Part shown: positions 34,410 to 41,423 of the stretch, piece after piece
How the letters are laid out: the number at the start of each line of letters is the position of its first letter
How positions within the stretch are numbered: the first letter of the stretch is position 1
Assembly: GCA_944323945.1 (NCBI GenBank)
Contig: CALUUL010000010.1
Coordinates: 1-43,366 of the forward strand
Reading direction: 5' to 3'
Length of the DNA stretch: 43,366 nt
Source: Candidatus Gastranaerophilales bacterium
GTDB taxonomy: Bacteria; Cyanobacteriota; Vampirovibrionia; Gastranaerophilales; Gastranaerophilaceae
Notes under the pieces: generated by a model
Told to the model about the DNA's origin: nothing
The model's input: the letters and a program-made list of their open reading frames with translations, nothing else
The model's database searches: none
Made by a program: the position numbers and the translations under genes

Positions 34410-36104
34410 ATGTCAACAACAATATTAAGAAATAGAAACGCTTCACAATCAAAAATCCCAAAAGCACCAAACAGAAGAAGTATTTTTGATTATAATTGGA
34501 ATAGAAAACAAACAATGAATGCTTCTTATATTACACCAATAACGTGCAAAAGAATAATCCCTGGACAATCAGTATATCTAAACACAGATATATTTATGAG
34601 AATGACAACTCAATTAACTTGCCCAATAGATAATCTACAAGTAGAAACCTTTTTCTTTTATGCACCTGATAGAATACTTTGGGAAAATCACAAGTACTTT
34701 ATTGGAGAAGTAAAAGACCCAAATAAACCACAAACAGATTATTTAATCCCACAAATAGAAATACCAGCTGAAAAAAATACAGCAGGAAGTTTATTTAACT
34801 TATTATCAGCTTCAAGACTAAATAAAAAAGTAAAAGTTTCTAAATTACCATTTGTTATGCACAATCTAATTTATAACGAATATTTTAGAGACCCTGATTG
34901 CCAAAGTCCAAAAAAAGTAGATATTACAGACGCAAACGGAGTTATAACAGATTATAACTTATATAGAATACATAAATCAAGAGATTATTTTACAAATGCA
35001 ACAAGAGACATACAACAAGGCGACCCAGTATCATTGCCATTAGGAACAACGGCACCAGTAGTAGGTAACGGAATGACATTAGGAATTACAGACGGTACAA
35101 ACTTTAGCGGACTAACAAGAAGTTCAGTATCAACAACACAAGCAGTATTAAGTGAATTTAAAGATACATATGGAAAACCTGCAGGAACAAATAAAAGCGG
35201 AAGTTTTGCATTGACAAACGATAAATCAATTGGAGTAACAACAGACATAACAAAGAGCGGACTAATTGCAAGATTAGACCAAGCAACAGCAACAACAATA
35301 AATGCACTTGCACAAGCAATAATGACAGAAGAATATTTGCAAGCATTAAACAGAGGCGGTAACAAATATATTGATATTATGAAAAATATTTATGATGTAA
35401 CAATCCCCGACTTAACAATTCAGAGACCAATGTATTTAGGAGGTACTTCAAAACCATTCTTTACTAACCCAGTTGTGCAAACTTCAGCTAGTGACATTAA
35501 TGGAACAATGACACCTCAAGGTAATATTGCTGGTTATGGAACTTTTGGAGATGGCGGAAGAATAATAAATGCTTCATTCCAAGAATTTGGATACTTAATA
35601 GGATACATGGTTATAAAAGCACAACCACAATACCAACAAGGACTAGACAGACATTGGACAGAAAAAGACGGATACGAAATATTTAATCCATTCTTTAATA
35701 ATGCACCAGACCAGCCAATATATAGACAAGAAATATATGTAGAAGATTATGACGCAGTAGACGAAAATAATCAAAACTTGAATACTAAAATATACGGATA
35801 TATTGGAAGATATGACCATTTTAGGTATCAAAAAAATGAAATTGCAGGAGAACTAAACAGCGAGTATCAATATCCTTTAGATATATACCATTATGCAGAA
35901 AAGTTTGAAAATGCACCTGAAAATAACAGCGACTTCATGGAAGATAAAACGGCAGAAATACTCGAAAGAACTCTTGCAGTAGTTTGGGAAGATGAAGAAA
36001 AAACAATAAGAGCGCCACAATTCATAGTAGATATTAATTTCAATGGAGCTTCTTCAATGCCAATACCAACACACGCAGTACCAAAGATAAGCGCATTTAT
36101 ATAA
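34410..36104 (+). CDS. Microvirus major capsid protein VP1
   Basis: The 564-residue protein has the typical gokushovirus start: an Arg/Asn-rich N-terminus, then RSIFDYNWNRKQTMNASYITP, IPGQSVYLNTDIFMRMTTQL and QVETFFFYAPDRILWENH. The C-terminal part has SFQEFGYLIGYMVIKAQPQYQQGLDRHW, also conserved in the family. The fold is an eight-stranded jelly roll, and the variable middle (about 170-300) probably forms the surface protrusion of gokushoviruses. An AAGGAG site precedes the start. The frame is intact with no sign of decay. Confidence 0.96.
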   Translation: MSTTILRNRNASQSKIPKAPNRRSIFDYNWNRKQTMNASYITPITCKRIIPGQSVYLNTDIFMRMTTQLTCPIDNLQVETFFFYAPDRILWENHKYFIGEVKDPNKPQTDYLIPQIEIPAEKNTAGSLFNLLSASRLNKKVKVSKLPFVMHNLIYNEYFRDPDCQSPKKVDITDANGVITDYNLYRIHKSRDYFTNATRDIQQGDPVSLPLGTTAPVVGNGMTLGITDGTNFSGLTRSSVSTTQAVLSEFKDTYGKPAGTNKSGSFALTNDKSIGVTTDITKSGLIARLDQATATTINALAQAIMTEEYLQALNRGGNKYIDIMKNIYDVTIPDLTIQRPMYLGGTSKPFFTNPVVQTSASDINGTMTPQGNIAGYGTFGDGGRIINASFQEFGYLIGYMVIKAQPQYQQGLDRHWTEKDGYEIFNPFFNNAPDQPIYRQEIYVEDYDAVDENNQNLNTKIYGYIGRYDHFRYQKNEIAGELNSEYQYPLDIYHYAEKFENAPENNSDFMEDKTAEILERTLAVVWEDEEKTIRAPQFIVDINFNGASSMPIPTHAVPKISAFI

Positions 36105-36122
36105 TAAATAAGGAGTAAAAAA

Positions 36123-36245
36123 ATGGCAAAGAAATTATCAAAGAAAAAAAATATAAGAAACTGGAAAAAAGGACTTAAAACTAAAGCAATTAGTATTGAA
36201 GGAATAAACTCAACACAAATGAGAAAAGGTCAAATACTTACATAA
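36123..36245 (+). CDS. Small basic microvirus protein, J/VP8-like
   Basis: This 40-residue product is very rich in lysine (MAKKLSKKKNIRNWKKGLKT) and is preceded by an AAGGAG site. It follows VP1 by 18 nt. Small basic proteins in microviruses (phiX174 J, chlamydiaphage VP8) bind the packaged single-stranded DNA inside the capsid. The similarity here is in size, charge and position, not in a clear sequence match. Confidence 0.6.
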   Translation: MAKKLSKKKNIRNWKKGLKTKAISIEGINSTQMRKGQILT

Positions 36246-36323
36246 AACTTGAAATAATAACTTAATAAAAATATGTGGAATCCATATACGTAACTAGGTA
36301 AAAGTCCTAATTATTTTAAAACT

Positions 36324-37199
36324 ATGTGTACAAATCCATTAAAAATAATAGTAAATAAAGAAGAAGTTACAGTAAAATGTGGAAAATGTGATACATGCAA
36401 AAGAGAAAAGGCTCAACAATGGGCGATAAAATTAATTAATGAAGCAAAATATCACAAAAAAGCATGTTTTATAACATTAACTTTCGACAATAAAATATTA
36501 TTAGATAGAAATTCAAAGGCAAGTAAATATGGAGCAAACGCAAGTTTTGTATATAATATTGAATACTCAAAAGAATATTTCAAAAAGTTCATAAAAAGAT
36601 TAAGAAAAAAGTTCAAAGATATTCCAATAACATTTTTCCATATAGGAGAATATGGAGAAAAAACACACAGACCACATCACCACGCTATAATTTATGGGAT
36701 AAATTTCGATGAAGATAGACAAGAAATACAAAAATCAAAATCAGGAAAAACGCAATACTTTTCTAAGACATTGGCGGAATTATGGGCTTGTGGTCGTTGT
36801 ACTGTTCAAGACCTTAATCCAAATAATACTATTTATATATGTCAATATACTTTAAAAAAATTTAAAAATAATGAACTAAACAAAAAATACAAAAGTATAA
36901 TGAGTTTTTCAAACAGAAGTAAAATTTCAACAAAATGGATAAGAAGAAACCCCGAACAAATAATTAAAGGTTATATACAAGACACAGATGGAAAAAAATA
37001 CAAAATACCACAAAGCTATTTAAAAAATCTAAAGGAGGAAAAAAATAATAAATATGAAAAAATCTACCTACAATATGAATCAAATCTTATGGATAACATT
37101 AATAAGTTTTCTAATATTGATATGATAAAACAACAAAAAATAAAAGAAGAAAAAATAAGAATAAGAGCAGGACTATATAATAAGTGCAGAGACTTTTAA
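36324..37199 (+). CDS. Microvirus replication initiation protein VP4 (HUH endonuclease)
   Basis: This rolling-circle initiator nicks the origin and joins to DNA through tyrosine. The N-terminal CTNPLKI and CGKCDTCKREKAQQW are characteristic of gokushovirus VP4. HUH motif 1 is FITLTF at 49-54. The metal-binding histidines are in RPHHHAIIYG (118-120). The catalytic segment YICQYTLKK has Y171, Y175, K178 and K179. The product is 291 residues and intact. No clear ribosome site precedes the start, unlike the other phage genes. Confidence 0.94.
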   Translation: MCTNPLKIIVNKEEVTVKCGKCDTCKREKAQQWAIKLINEAKYHKKACFITLTFDNKILLDRNSKASKYGANASFVYNIEYSKEYFKKFIKRLRKKFKDIPITFFHIGEYGEKTHRPHHHAIIYGINFDEDRQEIQKSKSGKTQYFSKTLAELWACGRCTVQDLNPNNTIYICQYTLKKFKNNELNKKYKSIMSFSNRSKISTKWIRRNPEQIIKGYIQDTDGKKYKIPQSYLKNLKEEKNNKYEKIYLQYESNLMDNINKFSNIDMIKQQKIKEEKIRIRAGLYNKCRDF

Positions 37200-37205
37200 A
37201 GGTGT

Positions 37206-37245
37206 CACCTACGCTTATATATACAAGGAAAATTAAGCGTAGGTG
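37206..37245. repeat. Perfect 12-bp inverted repeat downstream of VP4
   Basis: CACCTACGCTTA at 37206-37217 pairs with TAAGCGTAGGTG at 37234-37245 across a 16-nt loop, starting 7 nt after the VP4 stop. It is the most GC-rich stem in the prophage. No T-run follows, so a simple terminator is less likely than an origin, packaging or Rep-binding hairpin. Copies of ACTTTTAAAG and its complement surround it (37192, 37252, 37302). Confidence 0.75.
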
Positions 37246-37342
37246 TATTGCACTTTAAAAGTATTAAGTTTTGTAACAAGATGACAAAAACAAAACTGAA
37301 CACTTTTAAAGCACTTTAAAAAAATAAATTGAAAGGATAAAA

Positions 37343-37483
37343 ATGAAAATGTTAGAAATAGAAAGCACATTGATAATTATTAAAATAATAATGAAAGAAA
37401 CAAGAAAGATACAAATTATACAAATATTACAAAATATAACATTATTATTATTATTATTAAAAATAATAATTGACAAAATATAA
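37343..37483 (+). CDS. Possible small hydrophobic phage peptide, 46 residues
   Basis: The ATG at 37343 follows GAAAGGA at 37331-37337. The product is Ile/Leu-rich with interspersed lysines (MKMLEIESTLIIIKIIMKE and a run of six leucines near the C-terminus). It may be an amphipathic or membrane helix. The leucine run comes from a short ATT repeat in the DNA, so it could be chance. The -35 hexamer of a putative promoter lies within its last codons. Confidence 0.35.
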   Translation: MKMLEIESTLIIIKIIMKETRKIQIIQILQNITLLLLLLKIIIDKI

Positions 37484-37497
37484 AAGATATGTATTAA
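37470..37497 (+). promoter_or_regulatory. Predicted phage promoter facing attR
   Basis: A perfect TTGACA (37470-37475) and TATTAA (37492-37497) are separated by 16 nt. In the circular phage it would read across attP and enter the VP5 gene, about 75 nt from the start point to the ATG. In the lysogen it points into the disrupted methyltransferase half, antisense to it. Confidence 0.5.
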
Positions 37498-37543
37498 ATA
37501 AATAAAAAATGCATGCAACAATTATATGTATATCGAAACATGT

Positions 37544-37571
37544 CATAAGATGAATATATATTATGTAAAAA
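37544..37571 (+). other. attR, dif-like Xer recombination site at the right prophage border
   Basis: The site reads as XerC arm CATAAGATGAA, centre TATATA and XerD arm TTATGTAAAAA. It shares 16 exact bases with attL, then differs at one base before a further shared AAC. Here the XerC arm is phage DNA and the XerD arm is host DNA, the mirror image of attL. Confidence 0.85.
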
Positions 37572-38078
37572 CTTGCTTATATCCAATGAATCTATATTTT
37601 TATATGGAGTATTTATAATCTTTTTTATTAAATCTATAATATGAGGAGAAAAAAATTGAATATATTTAGAATTTTCCAAATAATATATTAGGCTTTTGTA
37701 TTCTAAAATATCTTCAGTCTTTTTTAATATTTGAAGAATAATTTTTAGTTTAAGTAAATTATTATCTATATTATCTTTAATTAATGGAGAAAGTAATACA
37801 TATTCTTTGTCATATTCTAATGCATCTATATGAACTGAAAAACCTTTTGTATAATGCAAAAAAGTTTTAGTATTGTAACCAACTCCATAACATATATCAA
37901 GTAAATTTATTTCTTGATTGAAATCTTTTAGGAGATGTAAAGATGGTAAATAGAACTTTTCATATGCTTCTTTTAATGCACCTGTTTTGGAATGAAAGAT
38001 ATCATTTGCATTTTTGCTATATAAACCTACTGAATTATCATCTGTAAATCTGAATTCTACATTTTTTAACATATCCAT
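37554..38078 (-). pseudogene. N-terminal half of a MnmC-like (DUF752) methyltransferase, cut off by the prophage
   Basis: This half has the host start (ATG at 38078) and 175 host codons. It includes LLDICYGVGYNTKTF, the SAM-binding motif I of MnmC-type enzymes (vLdigFGtGlN), and VHIDALEYD (motif II). Beyond the att core the frame continues for 19 phage-encoded codons to a stop at 37494. The resulting 194-residue fusion lacks the GDAR and LDAFS motifs and should be inactive. The split is exactly at the shared repeat. Confidence 0.9.
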
Positions 38079-38116
38079 ATTTTTATTGTATTACAATTTT
38101 AAATTTTGAACACATG

Positions 38117-38176
38117 TTATCGACATATATCTAATCAAAATACAATATATTTTATCGTTACATATCTCTTCGATAT
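38117..38176 (+). promoter_or_regulatory. Repeated sites upstream of the response regulator
   Basis: In the 226-bp gap two similar segments start with TTATCG (38117 and 38152) followed by CATAT. The second leads into TCTCTTCGATAT (38165-38176), which also occurs upstream of the FAD oxidoreductase at 31653-31664 in the same orientation to its gene. They may be operator sites. The rest of the gap shows only AT-rich DNA and the ribosome site. Confidence 0.3.
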
Positions 38177-38304
38177 TTTATATGAATTATTTTTTTAAAC
38201 TAAAACATTAATATTTTTTTTACTTAAAAAAAAATATCTAAATAAAATTCACATGAGGGATAAAGAAAATTAGTTAAACAAATAATATGTTTAAGGAGGC
38301 AAAA

Positions 38305-38973
38305 ATGAAAGCAGAAAATATAAAAATAATGTTAGTAGAAGATCACAAATTAATAAGAGTAGGAATTAGAACGCTTTTTGAGGAAGCAATTGGTTATACT
38401 GTAATAACAGAGGCTGAATCAGGTAAAGAAGCCATAGAAAAGGCTTACAAGCTACAGCCTGACGTAATACTACTTGATTTAGGGCTTCCAGATATATCAG
38501 GAATTAAAGTACTAAAAAATCTACAAGAAAAAGAGATAAATTCAAAAGTAATTGTCTTATCTTCACATGTTGATGAAAATGAAATAATGAGTTGTTTAAC
38601 AATAGGTGCTTATGCCTATGTAGTAAAAGATATAAATACAGAAACATTATTACATATTGTAAAAAGTGTACACGAAGGTGCAATGTGGCTAGATCCCAAG
38701 ATAGTCCCAATACTCAGAAGTAAAAATGAAAGTATTATACCTGCAAAACAAACAAATAGAGCGATGTTTAAAAGTTCTCACGCAAATTTAACTCAAAGAG
38801 AATATGAAGTTTTAAAGTTAGTTGTAGATGGTAAATCGAACAATGAAATTGCACAAGAACTTTGTATTAGTGAGCATACTGCAAAAGCACATGTTTGTAA
38901 TATTATTCAAAAACTTGTTGTTGATGATAGAACACAAGCAGCTGTTAAAGCTTTAAAAGAAGGCCTTGTTTAA
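38305..38973 (+). CDS. NarL/FixJ-type response regulator (orphan)
   Basis: The receiver domain carries VEDHKLIRVG, the phospho-acceptor D58 in ILLDLGLPD, the conserved Thr/Ser in VIVLSSH and the K of VVKD. A LuxR-type HTH follows (LTQREYEVLKLVVDGKSNNEIAQELCISEHTAKAH). AAGGAGG at 38293-38299 fixes the start at 38305. A frame from 38287 would include the ribosome site. No histidine kinase is adjacent, so it is an orphan whose partner lies elsewhere. It is a transcription regulator whose targets may include the genes sharing the TCTCTTCGATAT motif, which is inference. Confidence 0.93.
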   Translation: MKAENIKIMLVEDHKLIRVGIRTLFEEAIGYTVITEAESGKEAIEKAYKLQPDVILLDLGLPDISGIKVLKNLQEKEINSKVIVLSSHVDENEIMSCLTIGAYAYVVKDINTETLLHIVKSVHEGAMWLDPKIVPILRSKNESIIPAKQTNRAMFKSSHANLTQREYEVLKLVVDGKSNNEIAQELCISEHTAKAHVCNIIQKLVVDDRTQAAVKALKEGLV

Positions 38974-39036
38974 TTGATTATTTATTTAAAGTTACGAATT
39001 ATTAAATTAATTATCAAAATTAGCAAAAAAAACAGC

Positions 39037-39051
39037 AAAGTGACTTATAAT
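39037..39051 (+). promoter_or_regulatory. Predicted -10 box overlapping a possible operator upstream of the four-winged-helix gene
   Basis: AAAGTGACTT (39037-39046, containing the palindrome AAGTGACTT) abuts and overlaps TATAAT (39046-39051). Similar AAAGTC and GACTTT half-sites flank the -35 region upstream of the 55-residue peptide gene at 40395. The pair may be targets of the regulator encoded at 39072. Confidence 0.35.
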
Positions 39052-39071
39052 TAGTAAAAAACGGAGTCACT

Positions 39072-40208
39072 ATGAGTAATATTTCAGAACAAAGAAGAAT
39101 TAACATAAATGAATTTCCAGCGGAAATTCCTGATTTTACATCTACATATGAGCCAAAAGACTCAATTATAAAAAAATGGATTATAAATTGGATTTTATCA
39201 TCTATATCTAAAAAAACAATAAAAGAAAATGATATATTGCCCAGTAAAGCAATCATTTCAAAATATTTAGGAGTTAGTGTTGGCACTGTTCAAAATGCTA
39301 TTAGATATATAGAAGATGAAGGATATTTAAAGTCCAAACAAAGACTTGGAACTATGATTTCAAATTTTTCTAATCCCATAAAAAATAATCCCAAATTAAC
39401 ATCAAAAAGAGAAAAAGCAATTTTAGCAATAAAAAAGGCCATAATTCAAAAAGAATATAAAGTAGGGAAACCAATACCATCAACTAGAAAAATGTCAGAG
39501 TTTCTTGGCATTTCACAAAATACAACTAGATTAGCATATGAGCATTTATGTTCAATAGGTATTTTGGAATCTATGCAAATGCGTGGTAATGACGCAAATT
39601 GGTATCTGAAAAAAATCCCGAATATATCGTCAAAAGAAGTCAAACAAATTGAAAATATGGATACAGATACACTTGTATTTAAATTAACGAGTGAATTAAA
39701 AAATTATTTTTCTGAATATTTTGATATAGGTGACAAGATTCCATCTCAAGAAGAACTTGCAAAAGAATTTAATGTTAGTATAAAAACAATACATGATTGT
39801 ATAAAAAAATTAAATAGAGATGGTATTATTATATCAAGACGAGGAAGATATGGAAGTATTTTAGCGCAGAATCCACATTCTCCAGTATTTGCACCATTAA
39901 AAGAGAGTTCAATATTTGCTAAAGCTGAAGATGCAGCTTTTTATAGTTATCAAAAAATTGAGAATCAAATTGTCGAATTAATAAATCAATGTTACAAAGC
40001 AGGTGATAAGCTTCCGTCAATGCTAGATTTAGCTAAGAAATATGATGTAAGTACAAATACTATTAGAAAAGCATTATTAACATTGGAGCAAGAAGGATAT
40101 GTTACATTTGGTCGTGGTCGATTTGGTGGAACCTTCGTTATAGAGAAGCCCGAATCTTCTGAAAAGGAGTCTTACCAATGGCTGGCAATTAATCCAAATT
40201 ATATTTAA
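39072..40208 (+). CDS. Regulator made of four tandem GntR-like winged-helix domains
   Basis: Four successive winged helices fill the 378 residues: about 31-98, 111-180, 201-265 and 291-357. Each has the GntR pattern of an ILPS/IPS/LPS motif, a helix-turn-helix and a wing. Examples are DKIPSQEELAKEFNVSIKTI and DKLPSMLDLAKKYDVSTNTI with GRGRFGGTFV. No effector, ligand-binding or aminotransferase domain is visible. The fourth repeat is the best match to the family and the second the most degenerate in its wing. GGAG precedes the ATG. A protein of this kind could bind several half-sites along the DNA. I do not recall a named family. Confidence 0.85.
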   Translation: MSNISEQRRININEFPAEIPDFTSTYEPKDSIIKKWIINWILSSISKKTIKENDILPSKAIISKYLGVSVGTVQNAIRYIEDEGYLKSKQRLGTMISNFSNPIKNNPKLTSKREKAILAIKKAIIQKEYKVGKPIPSTRKMSEFLGISQNTTRLAYEHLCSIGILESMQMRGNDANWYLKKIPNISSKEVKQIENMDTDTLVFKLTSELKNYFSEYFDIGDKIPSQEELAKEFNVSIKTIHDCIKKLNRDGIIISRRGRYGSILAQNPHSPVFAPLKESSIFAKAEDAAFYSYQKIENQIVELINQCYKAGDKLPSMLDLAKKYDVSTNTIRKALLTLEQEGYVTFGRGRFGGTFVIEKPESSEKESYQWLAINPNYI

Positions 40209-40254
40209 TTTTTATTATTATAAAAACAATTTATTTAATTATTTTTTACAGTCC

Positions 40255-40340
40255 AAAGTCGCTAGCATATTGACTTTTAAAAATTAGTGAGTAGGATAGC
40301 GTGAAATTTTAAAAAAAAAATGATACAATTAAGTTATAAT
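40255..40340 (+). promoter_or_regulatory. Promoter/operator region of the 55-residue peptide gene
   Basis: AAAGTC (40255-40260) and GACTTT (40272-40277) form an inverted repeat with an 11-nt spacer. It overlaps TTGACT (40270-40275), which is followed after 16 nt by TAGGAT. A second perfect TATAAT lies at 40335-40340 without a clear -35. Either could start the transcript. Confidence 0.4.
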
Positions 40341-40394
40341 TTGTTGAAAATATTGTATATATAAATATCAAAACTAGATTTAAAGGAGGCGCCT

Positions 40395-40562
40395 ATGTCA
40401 ACTACTGCAACACAAACTTCTACCTGTAAAAATAGTATTACATCAAAATTTACTGAAGAATTTGAAAAGTACCTAAAAATGCAATCATTAAAAGCAACAT
40501 TTAATGGTTGCGATATTGAAACATTTAGTTGGTATAAGAAGATGTTAGGCATAGGTTGTTAA
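40395..40562 (+). CDS. 55-residue peptide with strong ribosome site, unknown family
   Basis: AAAGGAGG at 40383-40390 precedes the ATG by 4 nt, one of the best ribosome sites in the window. A terminator follows 22 nt after the stop, so this is a complete single-gene unit. The product begins with Ser/Thr-rich residues (MSTTATQTSTCKNSITSK), continues with FTEEFEKYLKMQSLKATFNG and ends YKKMLGIGC. It has three cysteines, no signal peptide and no membrane helix. It may be a small regulatory protein or a precursor peptide. It is too short and unfamiliar for a family call. Confidence 0.7.
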   Translation: MSTTATQTSTCKNSITSKFTEEFEKYLKMQSLKATFNGCDIETFSWYKKMLGIGC

Positions 40563-40584
40563 GTATATAAAATTTATAGTTAAA

Positions 40585-40611
40585 AAGAGTCAGATTTATC
40601 TGATTCTTTTT
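40585..40611 (+). terminator. Rho-independent terminator after the 55-residue peptide gene
   Basis: AAGAGTCAGAT pairs with ATCTGATTCTT (one G-T pair) in a hairpin with a very short loop, and the right arm runs directly into a T-run. The A-run before the left arm could also support termination on the minus strand. Confidence 0.85.
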
Positions 40612-40645
40612 GTTTTAAATCAAATTTTTTGATAAAATAGTTAGT

Positions 40646-41401
40646 ATGAAGAAAATATTATATTCTATATTTTGTATATTTACCTTTTTATCATTACAAT
40701 TATCTGGAATGGCGTCAGAAAAAGAGACTTTGATAATTTTTGATGCATCTATTAGCATGGGAGAAAAATTTTATGGTTCACCCAAATATGTAACGGCTGT
40801 TAGTGAAGCTAAAAATGTTTTGGATAAACTTCCCGCATCTAGTTTAATTGGTCTCAGAATTATAGGATTAACAATTGATAATTCTTTTCTTTCAATAATA
40901 AAAAATCCGGCAAAATTATGTGAATCAACAAAATTAGTTGTACCAATAGGTGTAGACAATATTAAATATGTAAAGAATAGCATGGATACAATTTTCCCTC
41001 TCGGAACAACACCATTAACTTATACTTTAGATACTGCAATTAATTATGACTTTAGTAGATCTGCTAAACAAAAACATATTATATTAATAACAGATGGTGC
41101 AGAAAGTTGTAATGGTGACCCTTGTGCATATATAAAAGAAGTTGTAAAAAATCGCAATGATATAAAAATTGATATTTTAGCTATAAATGTTACTCCAGAA
41201 GATTATAATCAACTAAAATGTCTTTCTGATTCAACTTTTGGCTCTATAAAAAATATAGGAAAGCCAACAGAATTTACTGAAGCTTTCAATCTTTTCTTTT
41301 CACCAGATATATCCACAAGACAATTAAATACTACTTTTAATCAAATTGAGAAAAAAGATGAAATTTTATACAAAAATTACCTTATTGAAACATATAAATA
41401 G
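40646..41401 (+). CDS. Secreted VWA-domain protein (paralogue 1)
   Basis: A signal peptide (residues about 1-23) precedes a von Willebrand factor A domain. The MIDAS metal site is D33-A-S35-I-S37, with the Thr in GTTPLTYTLD and the Asp in LITDGAESCNGDPC. Cysteines at CNGDPC and LKCLS, conserved in the two paralogues downstream, probably form disulfides outside the cytoplasm. VWA domains bind protein ligands through a divalent metal. The partner here is unknown. It is the first of three tandem copies. Confidence 0.88.
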   Translation: MKKILYSIFCIFTFLSLQLSGMASEKETLIIFDASISMGEKFYGSPKYVTAVSEAKNVLDKLPASSLIGLRIIGLTIDNSFLSIIKNPAKLCESTKLVVPIGVDNIKYVKNSMDTIFPLGTTPLTYTLDTAINYDFSRSAKQKHIILITDGAESCNGDPCAYIKEVVKNRNDIKIDILAINVTPEDYNQLKCLSDSTFGSIKNIGKPTEFTEAFNLFFSPDISTRQLNTTFNQIEKKDEILYKNYLIETYK

Positions 41402-41423
41402 TGTTTTTTTACCTAATTTTAAA

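Larger units (their letters stand above)
32239..37568 (+). mobile_element. Integrated microvirus (Microviridae, Gokushovirinae-like prophage), complete
   Basis: The unit between the direct repeats is 5,314 bp, a normal microvirus genome size. All hallmark genes lie on the plus strand in the order VP5, ORF86, VP2, VP3, ORF53, VP1, small basic protein, VP4. No integrase, transposase or inverted repeat is present, consistent with use of the host XerC/XerD recombinases. The plus strand is notably A-rich over T, unlike the flanking host genes, and most phage genes have strong AGGAG-type ribosome sites. All key genes appear intact. Circularised at the repeat, VP4 is followed by VP5. VP2 lies upstream of VP3 and VP1, which differs from the usual gokushovirus order in which VP2 follows VP1. 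Confidence 0.95.

Noticed and set aside
37306..37521. Minus-strand ORF of 71 residues at the right end of the prophage
   Set aside because: Low-complexity Ile/Asn product with no ribosome site, antisense to the promoter and small-ORF region.
32239..37568. Filamentous or tailed prophage
   Set aside because: The capsid, pilot, scaffold and HUH proteins are of Microviridae type. There are no terminase, tail or coat-peptide genes.
32230..37571. Proof that this is the chromosomal dif and replication terminus
   Set aside because: The sites look dif-like, but genes right of the prophage run on the plus strand, which does not show the strand switch expected at a terminus. Whole-genome skew is needed.
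40334..40552. Minus-strand ORF of 72 residues
   Set aside because: It is antisense to the 55-residue peptide gene, which has a much better ribosome site and a terminator in the sense direction.
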